Assembly (NCBI GenBank): GCA_028713285.1
Contig: JAQTOP010000026.1
Coordinates: forward strand, 1-38,617
Direction: 5' to 3'
Origin: Terrimicrobiaceae bacterium
GTDB lineage: Bacteria; Verrucomicrobiota; Verrucomicrobiia; Chthoniobacterales; JAATET01
Length of the DNA: 38,617 nucleotides
Made by a program: the position numbers and the translations under genes. The notes under the pieces are model-generated. The model ran no database searches. It saw only the letters and a list, made by a program, of their open reading frames with translations, and was not told the origin of the DNA. Shown here piece after piece: positions 1 through 8,903 of the stretch; the first letter of the stretch is position 1; each line of letters starts with the position of its first letter.

Positions 1-71
1 TTCGGACTCGGCTCAAAATCGGGCACAAGGTCACTGAGAACATCCAACTCCGTCTCGCTAAGTCGCAGCAT
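1..71 (-). CDS. Partial CDS, N-terminus only, possibly a transposase
   Basis: Twenty-three codons are open from an ATG at 71 to the window edge, reading MLRLSETELDVLSDLVPDF and on. An in-frame TAA lies four codons upstream, so this ATG is the first possible ATG start. The residue mix is protein-like. A short helix with 'LSxxELDxLSDLVP' followed by a proline-rich turn resembles the N-terminus of some IS5-type transposases, but this is only a resemblance and the rest of the gene is outside the window. No Shine-Dalgarno sequence is visible. It lies on the same strand as, and downstream of, the RHS and small secreted protein genes. Confidence 0.35.
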   Translation of the reverse strand, partial: MLRLSETELDVLSDLVPDFEPSP

Positions 72-121
72 CCCAATAAATTAGCATATCCCATGCCAAA
101 TCAGAGGTTTTGGGATAGCTT

Positions 122-430
122 CTAGTGATTTCTCGCAGAAATTAAGAATACAGTTCCCGATTTGAGCGAAATGTCCGAAAATTCAATCTCGATATCCTGA
201 ATCGTATCTCGTGCGCGAACGAGCGTATGACGAAGCAATTGCTTACCTTCGAAATTTTCAACAACTAAGTCTGCATTGATTCCTAAATAAGGGAATGCAC
301 GCTTCCAAACGATACGTGCCACCAGTCCGTCATCCTTGTCTATCGCTGCAAGATAAGTATGCTCTCTTTCAATTCCTGAAATGGCTAGTGTTAGCAACGC
401 GCCCGCGATCAAGGTCAACGTATATTTCAT
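122..430 (-). CDS. Small secreted protein downstream of RHS toxin, possible immunity protein
   Basis: About 102 residues starting MKYTLTLIAGALLTLAISG, a clear signal peptide (two basic/polar residues, then a hydrophobic core). The mature part of about 80 residues is charged and looks beta-rich; I recognise no family. An ATG three codons further upstream (439) is also possible. I prefer 430 because the alternative reading frame of the RHS C-terminus ends in a TAA at 432-430 that shares its last A with this ATG (TAATG), the usual sign of translational coupling. Its place directly after an RHS tail suggests an immunity protein that acts in the envelope. That role is inference from position only. 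The gene is visibly AT-richer than most of the window. Confidence 0.6.
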   Translation of the reverse strand: MKYTLTLIAGALLTLAISGIEREHTYLAAIDKDDGLVARIVWKRAFPYLGINADLVVENFEGKQLLRHTLVRARDTIQDIEIEFSDISLKSGTVFLISARNH

Positions 431-2096
431 TACTGACATAATATCTTTCTAAGCTGATCTCGTAATGAGTTTCCAGCATCTTCCTTACATTTTCCTGACT
501 TATATGCGTCACGCATGGCGTCAGCGACATCACGCCCAGCTCGGTCATCTGAAATCTCAGCGTCAGCTTCTTCATGCGTTTTCCAGGTTGGAACATTCCC
601 TCTGCCCAATCGCGTGCCTCCTGAGCATAAGAAAGGTAGCCTCTTCCTTGCAGTGACGCTCCCGCATTGCCATTGATGTGGCGCGAAACCGCACCATCTT
701 GCCCGCCGTTAGTCAACTCCGGCTTAAAGCCGTCAGACTTTTTAAGCGTTTCTCCTTTGTTGTCGTAGAGCGAATCTCCCAAGCTCTTCGGATCAGTGTG
801 ATTGCTCCATTTATCGACCAACGAATCAACATAATCGTCGCATGCAGATAACCCAAGCGGATCCCAAAAGTTAGTTGGATTATTGGAGACGTAACGATAG
901 ATATTTAAATCACCCCCGAAAAAATCCATCATGTCGGGTTGAAGGAATCTCCCGACCTTTGGCGAGTAAGCTCTGGTGCGGTAATGATACAATCCTGTTT
1001 CCGCATCATAGTCCCGCCCGGTAAAGAGGAACCGGCTCTGCGGCGCTGAACCCTGCACAGTCCACGAAGCATCGTAAACCGTCGGCTTGCCCCATGCATC
1101 GTAAGTGTAGCGCTCCGTGACTGCTCCAGCGGCATCGATCAACGCCACCACATTGCCGTTTACGTCCTGCAGTTGATAATTGATGGTGGCTGCATTTCCC
1201 GTCACTTCGCAAATGGGATGATCGATGCCGGGACCAAACACATACGACTTGGCGACCGCAGTCCCACCACCGGATGGAGTCTCGTAAGAGTCGAAGGGCT
1301 GACGTCCGACGTAAAGCAGCTTCCTGCTGTAATTCCCACTGCTCTCCTCGTAAGCGCGATTGCCAAACGCATCGAACCCATAGGTTTGAGTCGGCGCTCC
1401 GGTCTTGCTCGCGGAGACGAGTTGCCCGAGCGGACTGTAGCCGAGCGTCCATCCGTCTGCGCTCGTGAGATTGCCCATGCCATCGTAGGCGGGCGATTCG
1501 GATGTGATCGCTGTGTATTGGTTCAGGTCGTTGGCTGTGTAAGAGGTCGTCGTGGAGCCGACCGTCCGCGACGCCCGATTGCCCGCCGCATCGTAAGCCG
1601 TCGTTTCCGTCGAGGCGGGGCTGGTGGCGCTGGCATATCCGCTCGATGCCGTCGCGGTATGGTATTTCACGCCGGTCAACTGCCCCAAGTTGTCGTATTG
1701 ATATGCGTCTCCGCCTGTGCCGCCATAGAGCCCGGTCCCATACGTGCGATTGCCAATGGCGTCGTAGCCGTAGCCAGACGCCCAAAGAACGGTCGCGCCG
1801 GATGCCGCGCTGATCGCGGTGACGCGGTTCAACTCGTCGTAGGTGTAGGTGGTCACCGCGCCATTGCCGGTGGTCACGGTCGCGAGCTGGCCCTTCGTAT
1901 TGTAGCCGTAGGTGGCGAGCACCGTGGCGCCGAGGGTGGCCGTATAAAGGCGGCCATCGTTATCGTAGGCGTAGTTCACAGAGAACCCGGCCGGGTAATC
2001 CATCTGGCTCAACCGGTTATTCGTATCGTAGTGGAGAATTTTTCCAACACTCATCGCTGCAAACCTGGAAAAGCCGCCATACCTTGCAGACATCAT
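369..2096 (-). CDS. RHS-repeat protein, short, with probably frameshifted C-terminal module
   Basis: YD-repeats run through most of the protein (for example YDNDGRLY, YDELNRVTAI, YDAAGNR, YDAWGKP). They are followed by the RHS-associated core: TGRDYDAETGLYHYRTRAYS, then VGRFLQPD and NIYRYVSNNP, ending in the DPLGL motif that marks the border with a variable, often toxic, C-terminal module (about 150 residues here). RHS proteins are usually well over 1000 residues; this one has only about 575, and no secretion signal or N-terminal domain is seen, so it is either an orphan tip cassette or a truncated gene. ATG 2096/2093 or TTG 2102 can start it; a stop lies at 2120-2118. The frame as given ends at 369 and overlaps the next gene. 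A second frame from about 600 to 430 gives a better C-terminus (ends QLRKILCQ), so a one-base indel near 595-605 is likely. Confidence 0.8.
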   Translation of the reverse strand: MMSARYGGFSRFAAMSVGKILHYDTNNRLSQMDYPAGFSVNYAYDNDGRLYTATLGATVLATYGYNTKGQLATVTTGNGAVTTYTYDELNRVTAISAASGATVLWASGYGYDAIGNRTYGTGLYGGTGGDAYQYDNLGQLTGVKYHTATASSGYASATSPASTETTAYDAAGNRASRTVGSTTTSYTANDLNQYTAITSESPAYDGMGNLTSADGWTLGYSPLGQLVSASKTGAPTQTYGFDAFGNRAYEESSGNYSRKLLYVGRQPFDSYETPSGGGTAVAKSYVFGPGIDHPICEVTGNAATINYQLQDVNGNVVALIDAAGAVTERYTYDAWGKPTVYDASWTVQGSAPQSRFLFTGRDYDAETGLYHYRTRAYSPKVGRFLQPDMMDFFGGDLNIYRYVSNNPTNFWDPLGLSACDDYVDSLVDKWSNHTDPKSLGDSLYDNKGETLKKSDGFKPELTNGGQDGAVSRHINGNAGASLQGRGYLSYAQEARDWAEGMFQPGKRMKKLTLRFQMTELGVMSLTPCVTHISQENVRKMLETHYEISLERYYVSNEIYVDLDRGRVANTSHFRN

Positions 2097-2232
2097 TAAC
2101 AATCTGTCTTTCCCATCTCAAAAGCGGATGTCGCACCGTTAAGCCAGTGCATTCCGCTTCCCGATGCGGATTCCGCTAAAATCTGGGGAAGAATGATCCA
2201 TCGTTAAAGTAACACGCAGGGAGCCGGCGCGC

Positions 2233-3042
2233 CTAGTCGCTCGCCCGAAGCGCCCGCATTCGCGCGGTGAACTCCCGCACGCGGCCCGTATCGACGGCGC
2301 CCTCCCAGCTCCCGCCCTGCTTGAAATACGAGCCAACGATCAGCGCGCTCGCGTAGGGAAACAATGCCTCCATGTTCTCGAGGGTTGCGCCCGAGCCAAC
2401 CAGCACGGGCAGCCGCGTCGCCCCGGCAGCCGCCTTCAAATCCTCGATCTCGACCGCCTCGCCCGTCGCCGCGCCGGTCACGATCACGCCGTCGCCGCAG
2501 AAGAACTCCACCGCCTTCGCCGTGGCCGCCAGGCTCACATCCGCGGTGATCGCATGCGAGCTGTGCTTTTTCTTGATGTCGCAAAAAATCCGCACGTTCT
2601 CCGCGCCCCATGCCCGGCGCGCCCGCAGCAGCCGCCCCGCGCAACCCTCGATGATCCCCTCGTCCGCCACATGCGCAAAGACGAACCCCTCCGCGCGAAT
2701 GAAGTCCAGCCCCGCGCCGAGCGCAACGGCCAGCGCCTCCTCGTTCGCTCCGGCAAGCACCTGCACCCCGCACGGCAGCGCGACCTCCCGCTGGATCACG
2801 CAGGCCGCCGCCGTCATCGCGCTCACCACCTCCGGGCCAACCTTTGCGCGGAGATACGGCCGGTCGTGCATGTTTTCGATGAGCAGGGCGTCCACGCCCG
2901 ATTCCGCCAGCGCCTCGGCCTCGCGGCAGGCGGCGGCGACGATTTCGGGCATCGGCATCCGATGGTGCGGCGTGCCCGGCAACGCAGGCAAATGCACCAT
3001 TCCCACGACCGCGCATCTCCGTCCAAACAGCTCGCCGTTCAC
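2233..3042 (-). CDS. BtpA/SgcQ family TIM-barrel protein
   Basis: About 269 residues. The N-terminal GMVHLPALPGTP motif, LLIENMHDRPY, FIRAEGFVFAHVADEG, FCDIKKKHSSHAI and the C-terminal LVGSGATLENM...VGSYFKQGG are hallmarks of the BtpA family, which is predicted to have a TIM-barrel fold. In cyanobacteria BtpA affects photosystem I stability; in other bacteria the family (SgcQ-like) is tied to sugar metabolism, and no reaction is firmly known. The start is placed at GTG 3042, just before ELFGRR, which gives the usual family length; longer starts (GTG 3063, or further upstream) would run into the divergent murA start region. No good ribosome-binding site helps choose. The RHS gene lies downstream on the same strand. 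Confidence 0.8.
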   Translation of the reverse strand: MNGELFGRRCAVVGMVHLPALPGTPHHRMPMPEIVAAACREAEALAESGVDALLIENMHDRPYLRAKVGPEVVSAMTAAACVIQREVALPCGVQVLAGANEEALAVALGAGLDFIRAEGFVFAHVADEGIIEGCAGRLLRARRAWGAENVRIFCDIKKKHSSHAITADVSLAATAKAVEFFCGDGVIVTGAATGEAVEIEDLKAAAGATRLPVLVGSGATLENMEALFPYASALIVGSYFKQGGSWEGAVDTGRVREFTARMRALRASD

Positions 3043-3161
3043 AGCCGAAGTGTCGCGAACCACGCCCCGGCTGGCAAAAGAATCCGGTTCCAGAAGCCCG
3101 ACCCCGGCACCTTTTAACGGGACAACCCGAAGCCATGCGACTATTTCGTGGGGTTCGCAGC

Positions 3162-4427
3162 ATGGATAAGATTCTCGTTCACGGCGGTCCGGCATTGCGG
3201 GGGAACGTCCGCATCAGCGGCTCGAAAAATTCCGCCCTGCCCATCCTTGCCGCCACGCTGCTCACGAAGGAGCCGTGCATCATTCATCGCGTCCCGGATC
3301 TGAGCGACATCCACTACATGCTCACGATCCTCAGCGAACTCGGCTGCGAGGTCGAGCGCGCCAGCGGCACCGTGCAGATCAAGGCGGAGACCGTCATCAC
3401 CGACGCCCCGTATGACATCGTGCGCAAGATGCGCGCATCGGTCTGCGTGCTCGGCCCGCTCCTCGGACGCGAAAAGGAGGCCACGGTCTCGCTGCCCGGC
3501 GGATGCGTGATCGGCGACCGCCCCATCGACCTGCATCTGCGCGGCTTCGAGGCCCTCGGCGCCGCAGTGCGCGTGCAGGCCGGCAACGTCAAGGTGCTCG
3601 CTCCCGAGCTGCGCGGCGCCACCATCAACATGCGCGGCAAATTCGGCTCCACCGTGCTCGGCACCGACAACATCATGATGGCTGCCGTTCTCGCCGAGGG
3701 CACCACCGTCATCGACGGCGCGGCGGAGGAACCGGAGGTCGTCGATCTCGCCGACTTCCTCAACAAGATGGGCGCAAAGATCGAGGGCGCGGGCACCCGC
3801 CGCATCATCATCGAAGGCGTGAAGGAACTCCACGGCGCCGAGCACACCGTCATCCCGGACCGCATCGAGGCGGGCACGTTTCTCGTAGCGGCAGCCATCT
3901 GCGGCGAGGAGGTCACGCTCCAAAAGGTCGCCCCGGCCCATCTCGTGTCCGTCACCGAGCCGCTGCAGCGTGCCGGCTACTTCGTCGAAGCGAATTGCGA
4001 TACGATCACCGTGCGCAGAAACGGCGGATGCCTCCCGCTCGAACTCGAGACCCAACCCTACCCCGGCTTCCCGACCGACATGCAGGCGCAGATGTGCGCG
4101 CTCCTCGCGACCTCCCAGGGCATCAGCGTCATCACGGAGCATGTCTTCCCGCAGCGCTTCATGCACCTCGCGGAACTCAAGCGCATGGGCGCCAATATCG
4201 AGCTGCAAGGCGCAACCGCAGTGATCAATGGCGTCGATCAACTCAGCGGCGCGCCCGTGATGGCCAGCGATCTGCGCGCCTCGGCCGCTCTCGTGCTCGC
4301 AGGCCTCACCGCCGACGGCGTCACCGAGATCAACCGCGTCTATCACATCGACCGCGGCTACGAGAGCATCGACGATAAATTGAACCAGCTCGGCGCGAAG
4401 ATCGAGCGGGTCAAAGGCTCGAAGTAG
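3162..4427 (+). CDS. murA: UDP-N-acetylglucosamine 1-carboxyvinyltransferase
   Basis: 421 residues, normal for MurA. It transfers enolpyruvate from PEP to UDP-GlcNAc, the first committed step of peptidoglycan synthesis, in the cytoplasm. Visible landmarks match E. coli numbering exactly: Lys22-Asn23 in [10 protein letters not shown], the catalytic/fosfomycin-target Cys115 in [11 protein letters not shown], the conserved [11 protein letters not shown] with its Asp, and the C-terminal [11 protein letters not shown]. The start MDKILVHGG is the family start; an in-frame ATG at 3135 would add nine unlikely residues. It is divergent from the BtpA-family gene and is followed by a hairpin with a T-run (4476-4507). 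Cys115 predicts fosfomycin sensitivity at the target level. Confidence 0.97.
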   Translation: MDKILVHGGPALRGNVRISGSKNSALPILAATLLTKEPCIIHRVPDLSDIHYMLTILSELGCEVERASGTVQIKAETVITDAPYDIVRKMRASVCVLGPLLGREKEATVSLPGGCVIGDRPIDLHLRGFEALGAAVRVQAGNVKVLAPELRGATINMRGKFGSTVLGTDNIMMAAVLAEGTTVIDGAAEEPEVVDLADFLNKMGAKIEGAGTRRIIIEGVKELHGAEHTVIPDRIEAGTFLVAAAICGEEVTLQKVAPAHLVSVTEPLQRAGYFVEANCDTITVRRNGGCLPLELETQPYPGFPTDMQAQMCALLATSQGISVITEHVFPQRFMHLAELKRMGANIELQGATAVINGVDQLSGAPVMASDLRASAALVLAGLTADGVTEINRVYHIDRGYESIDDKLNQLGAKIERVKGSK

Positions 4428-4475
4428 CGACGCGACGCCTTGAGTTCATCCCGACGGATGCGCGGACCGGACGAC

Positions 4476-4507
4476 ACGAAGCCGACCACCGCTTCGTCAA
4501 CTTTTTT
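4476..4507 (+). terminator. Intrinsic terminator after murA
   Basis: A 7-bp inverted repeat ACGAAGC (4476-4482) / GCTTCGT (4491-4497) with an 8-nt loop is followed four bases later by TTTTTT (4502-4507). It lies 49 bases after the murA stop and before the vapBC promoter region. Confidence 0.6.
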
Positions 4508-4518
4508 GACGGCCAGTA

Positions 4519-4552
4519 TTGACAGGACAATCGTATGGCCGTAAATATGGCC
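4519..4552 (+). promoter_or_regulatory. Predicted vapBC promoter with direct-repeat operator
   Basis: TTGACA at 4519-4524, a 17-bp spacer, then TAAATA at 4542-4547. The vapB ATG lies only seven bases after the -10 and no Shine-Dalgarno is present, so the transcript would be close to leaderless. Two direct copies of TATGGCC (4534-4540 and 4546-4552, 12 bp apart) overlap the -10, where an autoregulating VapB ribbon-helix-helix protein would be expected to bind. The promoter and operator roles are inferred. Confidence 0.5.
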
Positions 4553-4554
4553 CC

Positions 4555-4788
4555 ATGAAAACGACGATTGAGATCGACGACGGCAAGCTGGCCCGGATCA
4601 TGAGTTTGACGGGCTTGAAGACCCGGAAGGAGGCGGTGGACTGGGCATTGACCGAGGCCGAGAGGATCGCAGCGATCAATCGGATCGCCGAGGAGCCCTG
4701 GGACGCCGAGTTTCTCAAGGACGCCGTCGAGCCCGGCTACGACATCATCGAGCTGCGGCGGAAGTCCGTGAAATACGGCAGGTCCTGA
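4555..4788 (+). CDS. vapB: VapB-type antitoxin
   Basis: 77 residues beginning MKTTIEIDDGKLARIM, a short beta strand followed by helices (KTRKEAVDWALTEAERI), the form of ribbon-helix-helix VapB antitoxins of the DUF2191-like group. The N-terminal half should dimerise and bind the operator; the acidic C-terminal half should wrap the toxin. Its stop TGA (4786-4788) shares the A with the ATG of the PIN-domain gene (TGATG), so the two are translationally coupled. An alternative TTG start at 4519 lies inside the predicted -35 and is not favoured. The pair probably regulates itself. Confidence 0.87.
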   Translation: MKTTIEIDDGKLARIMSLTGLKTRKEAVDWALTEAERIAAINRIAEEPWDAEFLKDAVEPGYDIIELRRKSVKYGRS

Positions 4789-5180
4789 TGCAAAATCTGC
4801 TCGTCGATTCGGCGGCCTACATCGATCTGCTCCGAAGCGGAGTGGATGTGCGTCAGCGACTGCTGCCGTTTCTGCGATCCGGCTGCCTCTACAATTGCGG
4901 CGTCGTGCGCGCCGAGGTCTTGCGCGCCATGAAGGCGCCCCGCGCGCGCGACGGCCTCGAGGCCTTCTTCGACATCATTCCCGAGGTGCCATGCGATGCC
5001 CGGCTTTGGCGATACGTCTCGCATCTCGGATGGGAACTCGGCCGGCGCGGCAAATGGCCGCCGGTCACCGATCTCGCCATCGCTGCGTGCGCCTTGCGCG
5101 TCGGTGCGCTACTCGTCTCGCCGGACGCCCATTTTGAAGTTGTCCCAGGCCTCACGCTGCAAGCGGAGATACCGGAATAG
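4788..5180 (+). CDS. vapC: VapC-type PIN-domain ribonuclease toxin
   Basis: 130 residues, normal for VapC. The four acidic residues of the PIN active site are in place: Asp7 ([12 protein letters not shown]), Glu43 (VRAEVLR), Asp95 ([11 protein letters not shown]) and Asp113 (VSPDAHFE). VapC toxins are Mg-dependent endoribonucleases that often cut tRNA; the target here cannot be told from sequence. It overlaps vapB by one base. The toxin seems intact, with no missing catalytic residue. acnA follows after 86 bases, apparently as a separate unit. Confidence 0.88.
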   Translation: MQNLLVDSAAYIDLLRSGVDVRQRLLPFLRSGCLYNCGVVRAEVLRAMKAPRARDGLEAFFDIIPEVPCDARLWRYVSHLGWELGRRGKWPPVTDLAIAACALRVGALLVSPDAHFEVVPGLTLQAEIPE

Positions 5181-5266
5181 CTTTTCCGGGGAACCCGCGC
5201 TCGATCCCGTTCGACCGCTGCAATTTCCCTTGCGACCTGGGCACGAAAGGCGCTTTCTTCGAAACC

Positions 5267-8122
5267 ATGTCAGACGCATTCCAGACGGTTCGCACCTTCG
5301 AAGCTGCAAAGGGAAAAACGGGGCGCTTCCATTCGCTTCCCGCGCTGGAGGAACAGGGTGTCGGTCCGATTTCGAAGCTGCCCGTGAGCATTCGCATCGT
5401 CCTCGAAAGCGTGCTCCGCAATTGCGATGGAAAAAAGGTCGCGCCAAAGGACGTCGAGACGCTCGCGAACTGGAACGCAAAAGCCCCCGCGACCGAGGAA
5501 ATCCCCTTCGTCGTCGCCCGCATCGTGCTGCAGGATTTCACCGGCGTGCCCCTCCTCGTCGATCTCGCCGCCATGCGCAGCGCCATCGCGCGCATGGACA
5601 AAAGCCCCGCCGTCATCGAGCCGCTCGTCCCGGTCGATCTCGTCGTCGATCACTCGGTGCAGGTCGATTTCTACGGCAGCGCCGACGCGATGCGGCTGAA
5701 TCTCGAAATGGAGTTCAAGCGCAACCGCGAGCGCTACGAATTCCTCAAATGGGGCCAGGGCGCGTTCGAGACCTTCGGCGTCGTCCCGCCCGGCATCGGC
5801 ATCGTGCATCAGGTGAACCTCGAATACCTCGCCAAGGGAGTCCTCCAATCGCCATCCGTCACCGGCGAGCCCCCGATGTATTACCCCGACACTCTCGTCG
5901 GCACCGACTCGCACACCACGATGATCAACGGCATCGGCGTCGTCGGCTGGGGCGTGGGCGGCATCGAGGCCGAGGCCGGCATGCTCGGCCAGCCCGTCTA
6001 TTTCCTCACGCCGGAGGTCGTGGGCGTTCACATGACCGGACGCCTGCGCGAAGGCGTCACCGCCACCGATCTCGCGCTGCACGTCACCGAATTGCTGCGC
6101 AAGACAAAGGTCGTTGGCAAATTCGTCGAGTTCTACGGCGAAGGCGCCGCTTCGCTGCCGCTCACCGACCGCGCCACGATCGCGAACATGGCCCCGGAAT
6201 ACGGCGCGACGATGGGTTTCTTCCCCGTCGATGCCGAAACGGTCAATTACCTCGCCGCCACCGGCCGCACCGCGGAACAGTGCGAGGCGTTCGAGAACTA
6301 CTTCAAGGCCCAGGGCCTTTTCGGCATGCCGGCGAAAGGCGACATCTCTTACAGCACCGACGTCGAGATCGACCTTGCCGCGGTGCAGCCCGGCGTCGCG
6401 GGCCCGCGACGCCCGCAGGACCGCATCAACCTCCCCGATCTCAAATCCACCTTCAGCTCGCTCCTGGCCAAACCAATCCGCGAAGGCGGCTACGGCAAAC
6501 AGGGCGACGCTCTCACCTGTTCGGCCACCCTCAAGCGCAACGGTCATTCGGCCACGGACCCGGGCGCCGTCGAGCCCGGCGCCGCGCTCAACGAGGCGGA
6601 GATGGTCACCAACCGCCCGACGCCCGACGCGATCAAGGATTTTCCGCGCTCGCCCTTCCGCGAAGAGCACAGCACGCTGCGCAACGGCAGCGTCCTCATC
6701 GCCGCCATCACGAGCTGCACGAACACGAGCAATCCCTCCGTCATGCTCGGCGCGGGCCTCCTCGCGAAGAAGGCCGTTCTTCGCGGCCTGCGCGTCGATC
6801 CCGCGGTAAAGACCTCGCTCGCCCCCGGCTCCCGCGTCGTGCAGGACTACCTGGCGACCACCGGCCTCCAGCCCTACCTTGACGAACTCGGCTTCCAGAT
6901 CGTCGGCTACGGCTGCACGACCTGCATCGGCAACTCCGGCCCGCTCAATCCAGAGATCGAAGAGGCCATCGTCAGCCACGATCTCGTCGCCGCCGCCGTC
7001 CTCTCCGGCAACCGCAACTTCGAGGCCCGCATCCACCAGAACGTCAAGGCAAACTTCCTCATGTCGCCCCCGCTCGTCGTCGCCTTCGCGCTCGCCGGCA
7101 CCGTCGATATCGATCTCGACCACGAGCCCCTCGGAAAGGACCAGCATGGCGTGGACGTCTATCTGCGCGACGTCTGGCCGACCCTCGCGGAGATCCGGAC
7201 CGAGATGCAGGCCGCGCTCAAGCCCGAAATCTTCCGCAAACTCTACACCGATTTCGCGGAGCAGAATCCCAAATGGAACGAGATTCCCGCGCCCACCGGC
7301 GAGGTTTTCACCTGGGACGCGGGCAGCACTTACATCCAGGAGCCGCCGTTCTTCGAGAATTTCTCGATGGAGGCCGGCACCATCGTCGCGATCCAGGGCG
7401 CACGCCCCCTCGCCATCCTCGGCGACTCGGTCACCACCGACCACATCTCCCCCGCCGGCGCAATCAAGGCCAGCTCCCCCGCCGGGAAATTCCTCGAGGC
7501 GGCCGGCATCGATTTCACCGACTTCAATAGCTACGGCTCACGCCGCGGCAACGACCGCATCATGACGCGCGGCACCTTCGCCAATGTCCGCATCAAAAAC
7601 CTCATGATCCCGCCGAAGGAGGACGGCTCGCGCATCGAAGGCGGCGTCACGCTCCACCAGCCCGACGGCCAGCTCATGAGCATCTACGACGCCGCAATCG
7701 CCTACCAGGCCGCCGGCACGCCGCTCGTCATCATCGCCGGCCAGGAATACGGCACCGGCTCCTCGCGCGACTGGGCGGCAAAGGGCACGCGCCTGCTCGG
7801 CGTCAAGGCCGTCGTCGCGGCCAGCTACGAGCGCATCCACCGCTCGAATCTCGTCGGCATGGGCGTGCTTCCGCTCCAGTTCAAGGAAGGCACGAGCGCC
7901 CAGTCCCTCGGCCTCGATGGCACGGAGACCTTCGACGTACTCGGCCTGGGCGAAGACATCGAGCCGCGCCAGGACCTCGCGTTGCGCATCACGCGCGCGG
8001 ACGGCACAAGCAAGGAAATCTCCGTGACCCTGCGAATCGACACGCCCATCGAGGTGGACTACTACCGCCACGGCGGCATCCTCCCCTTCGTGCTGCGCGA
8101 GATCGCGAGCGCGGCGGCTTAG
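5267..8122 (+). CDS. acnA: Aconitate hydratase A
   Basis: 951 residues. The enzyme isomerises citrate to isocitrate in the TCA cycle and carries a [4Fe-4S] cluster. The three cluster cysteines are visible: Cys484 in [10 protein letters not shown], and Cys550 and Cys553 in [12 protein letters not shown]. Other AcnA motifs present are [38 protein letters not shown], and in the swivel domain [16 protein letters not shown]. It is about 60 residues longer than E. coli AcnA; the extra part lies mainly at about residues 395-465, ahead of the first cluster cysteine. The start MSDAFQTV at 5267 is the only good candidate. No operon partner: the small gene downstream is on the other strand. Confidence 0.95.
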   Translation: MSDAFQTVRTFEAAKGKTGRFHSLPALEEQGVGPISKLPVSIRIVLESVLRNCDGKKVAPKDVETLANWNAKAPATEEIPFVVARIVLQDFTGVPLLVDLAAMRSAIARMDKSPAVIEPLVPVDLVVDHSVQVDFYGSADAMRLNLEMEFKRNRERYEFLKWGQGAFETFGVVPPGIGIVHQVNLEYLAKGVLQSPSVTGEPPMYYPDTLVGTDSHTTMINGIGVVGWGVGGIEAEAGMLGQPVYFLTPEVVGVHMTGRLREGVTATDLALHVTELLRKTKVVGKFVEFYGEGAASLPLTDRATIANMAPEYGATMGFFPVDAETVNYLAATGRTAEQCEAFENYFKAQGLFGMPAKGDISYSTDVEIDLAAVQPGVAGPRRPQDRINLPDLKSTFSSLLAKPIREGGYGKQGDALTCSATLKRNGHSATDPGAVEPGAALNEAEMVTNRPTPDAIKDFPRSPFREEHSTLRNGSVLIAAITSCTNTSNPSVMLGAGLLAKKAVLRGLRVDPAVKTSLAPGSRVVQDYLATTGLQPYLDELGFQIVGYGCTTCIGNSGPLNPEIEEAIVSHDLVAAAVLSGNRNFEARIHQNVKANFLMSPPLVVAFALAGTVDIDLDHEPLGKDQHGVDVYLRDVWPTLAEIRTEMQAALKPEIFRKLYTDFAEQNPKWNEIPAPTGEVFTWDAGSTYIQEPPFFENFSMEAGTIVAIQGARPLAILGDSVTTDHISPAGAIKASSPAGKFLEAAGIDFTDFNSYGSRRGNDRIMTRGTFANVRIKNLMIPPKEDGSRIEGGVTLHQPDGQLMSIYDAAIAYQAAGTPLVIIAGQEYGTGSSRDWAAKGTRLLGVKAVVAASYERIHRSNLVGMGVLPLQFKEGTSAQSLGLDGTETFDVLGLGEDIEPRQDLALRITRADGTSKEISVTLRIDTPIEVDYYRHGGILPFVLREIASAAA

Positions 8123-8158
8123 CGGGTGCGGCCGATCAACCGCCGGCGCGGCGCGGGA

Positions 8159-8356
8159 TTACTGGGAAGTCACTGGCTGGCTCGTCACCAGAGCCGCCGG
8201 CTCCGCGAGACCCGTCTCCGCTTCGCGAGCCGAACTGCGCTGCTTGGATACATAGCTGCCCGACGCAATGAGCGCCGCGACAATCGCGCCGAAAAGTACC
8301 ATCGTGACGAGAGGATGCGTGCCGGTGACGGTTTTCAAAGGTTGCGTCTTTTCCAT
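8159..8356 (-). CDS. Small single-pass membrane protein, unknown function
   Basis: 65 residues starting MEKTQPLKTVTGTH with one hydrophobic segment (LVTMVLFGAIVAALIASG), then a basic patch and a soluble tail ending in repeated V-T-S-Q. A near-perfect Shine-Dalgarno, AGGAGG, sits six bases before the ATG, stronger than at most genes here, so this short gene is very likely translated. The topology N-in, C-out is suggested by sequence around the segment but is uncertain, as positive charges follow it. No family recognised. It converges with acnA and diverges from the His-rich secreted protein gene. Confidence 0.65.
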   Translation of the reverse strand: MEKTQPLKTVTGTHPLVTMVLFGAIVAALIASGSYVSKQRSSAREAETGLAEPAALVTSQPVTSQ

Positions 8357-8485
8357 TTTGCCTCCTGCGTTTTGATGAAGATGCCCCGGTAGCTGGCGCC
8401 GTGCCAAGCTCCTTCTTTTCCGGCGGAGCGTTTCGCGACACGGTAACGTTTGACAAATCGCACCGGCTGGCCGAGCGAGACAGGG

Positions 8486-8794
8486 ATGCGGCGGGGTTTT
8501 CATTCGACGGTCAGAACCGTTGCGCTGGCTTTGATCGCCTGCCACCTGCTTGCGGTCGCGATGGCATCGAGTCCCGCGCTGCACCAGTGGATGCACGGCG
8601 ACGCGGATGAGCCGGGACATCACTGCGCCGCCGCCACGGTCGTCGCCGGGCAGGTTGACCAGCCGGACGTCGCGTCCGTTTTCGCGAGACCGGCGAATTT
8701 TCCGACCGCGATTGCTTCAAGCATCGTGCCCGCGAGAGCGTTGCCAACGGCCTTTCGGGCCTGTGCACAGGAGCGCGCCCCGCCGGCGGTCTGA
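8486..8794 (+). CDS. Small secreted His/Cys protein next to metal GTPase
   Basis: 102 residues: MRRGFHSTVRTVALALIACH begins a signal peptide, ending near AMASSPA. The mature part has the pattern HxxxHxDADxPxHHC (residues about 33-47) and ends RAPPAV. This resembles small secreted proteins common in Verrucomicrobiota and the DUF2946-like group, whose function is unknown. The clustered His, Asp and Cys would suit metal binding. An upstream ATG at 8450 would add 12 residues before the basic start and is less likely. A TTGACA lies at 8450-8455, but I see no good -10 for it. It precedes the CobW-type GTPase gene by 109 bases, which fits a shared metal-supply role (inference). Confidence 0.65.
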   Translation: MRRGFHSTVRTVALALIACHLLAVAMASSPALHQWMHGDADEPGHHCAAATVVAGQVDQPDVASVFARPANFPTAIASSIVPARALPTAFRACAQERAPPAV

Positions 8795-8903
8795 TCACAC
8801 CCAGGCAGCACCCTTGCCGAGCCCCACGAATCCGGGCTCGCGTCCTTCATCCAAATCCTGCATTCCGGCGAGGACCGGAGCGCATTCCAAATTTTCCAAT
8901 TCC

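Noticed and set aside
1006-1785. Minus-strand open frame inside the RHS gene
   Set aside because: Arg/Trp-rich shadow in a second frame of the YD-repeats.
4996-6882. Long plus-strand open frame inside vapC/acnA
   Set aside because: Arg/Pro/His-rich translation in another frame of high-GC acnA; no family pattern, and acnA is certain.
8357-8485. Zur-type palindrome before the metal module
   Set aside because: TTGACA at 8450-8455 but no clear palindrome or -10; cannot be called by eye.
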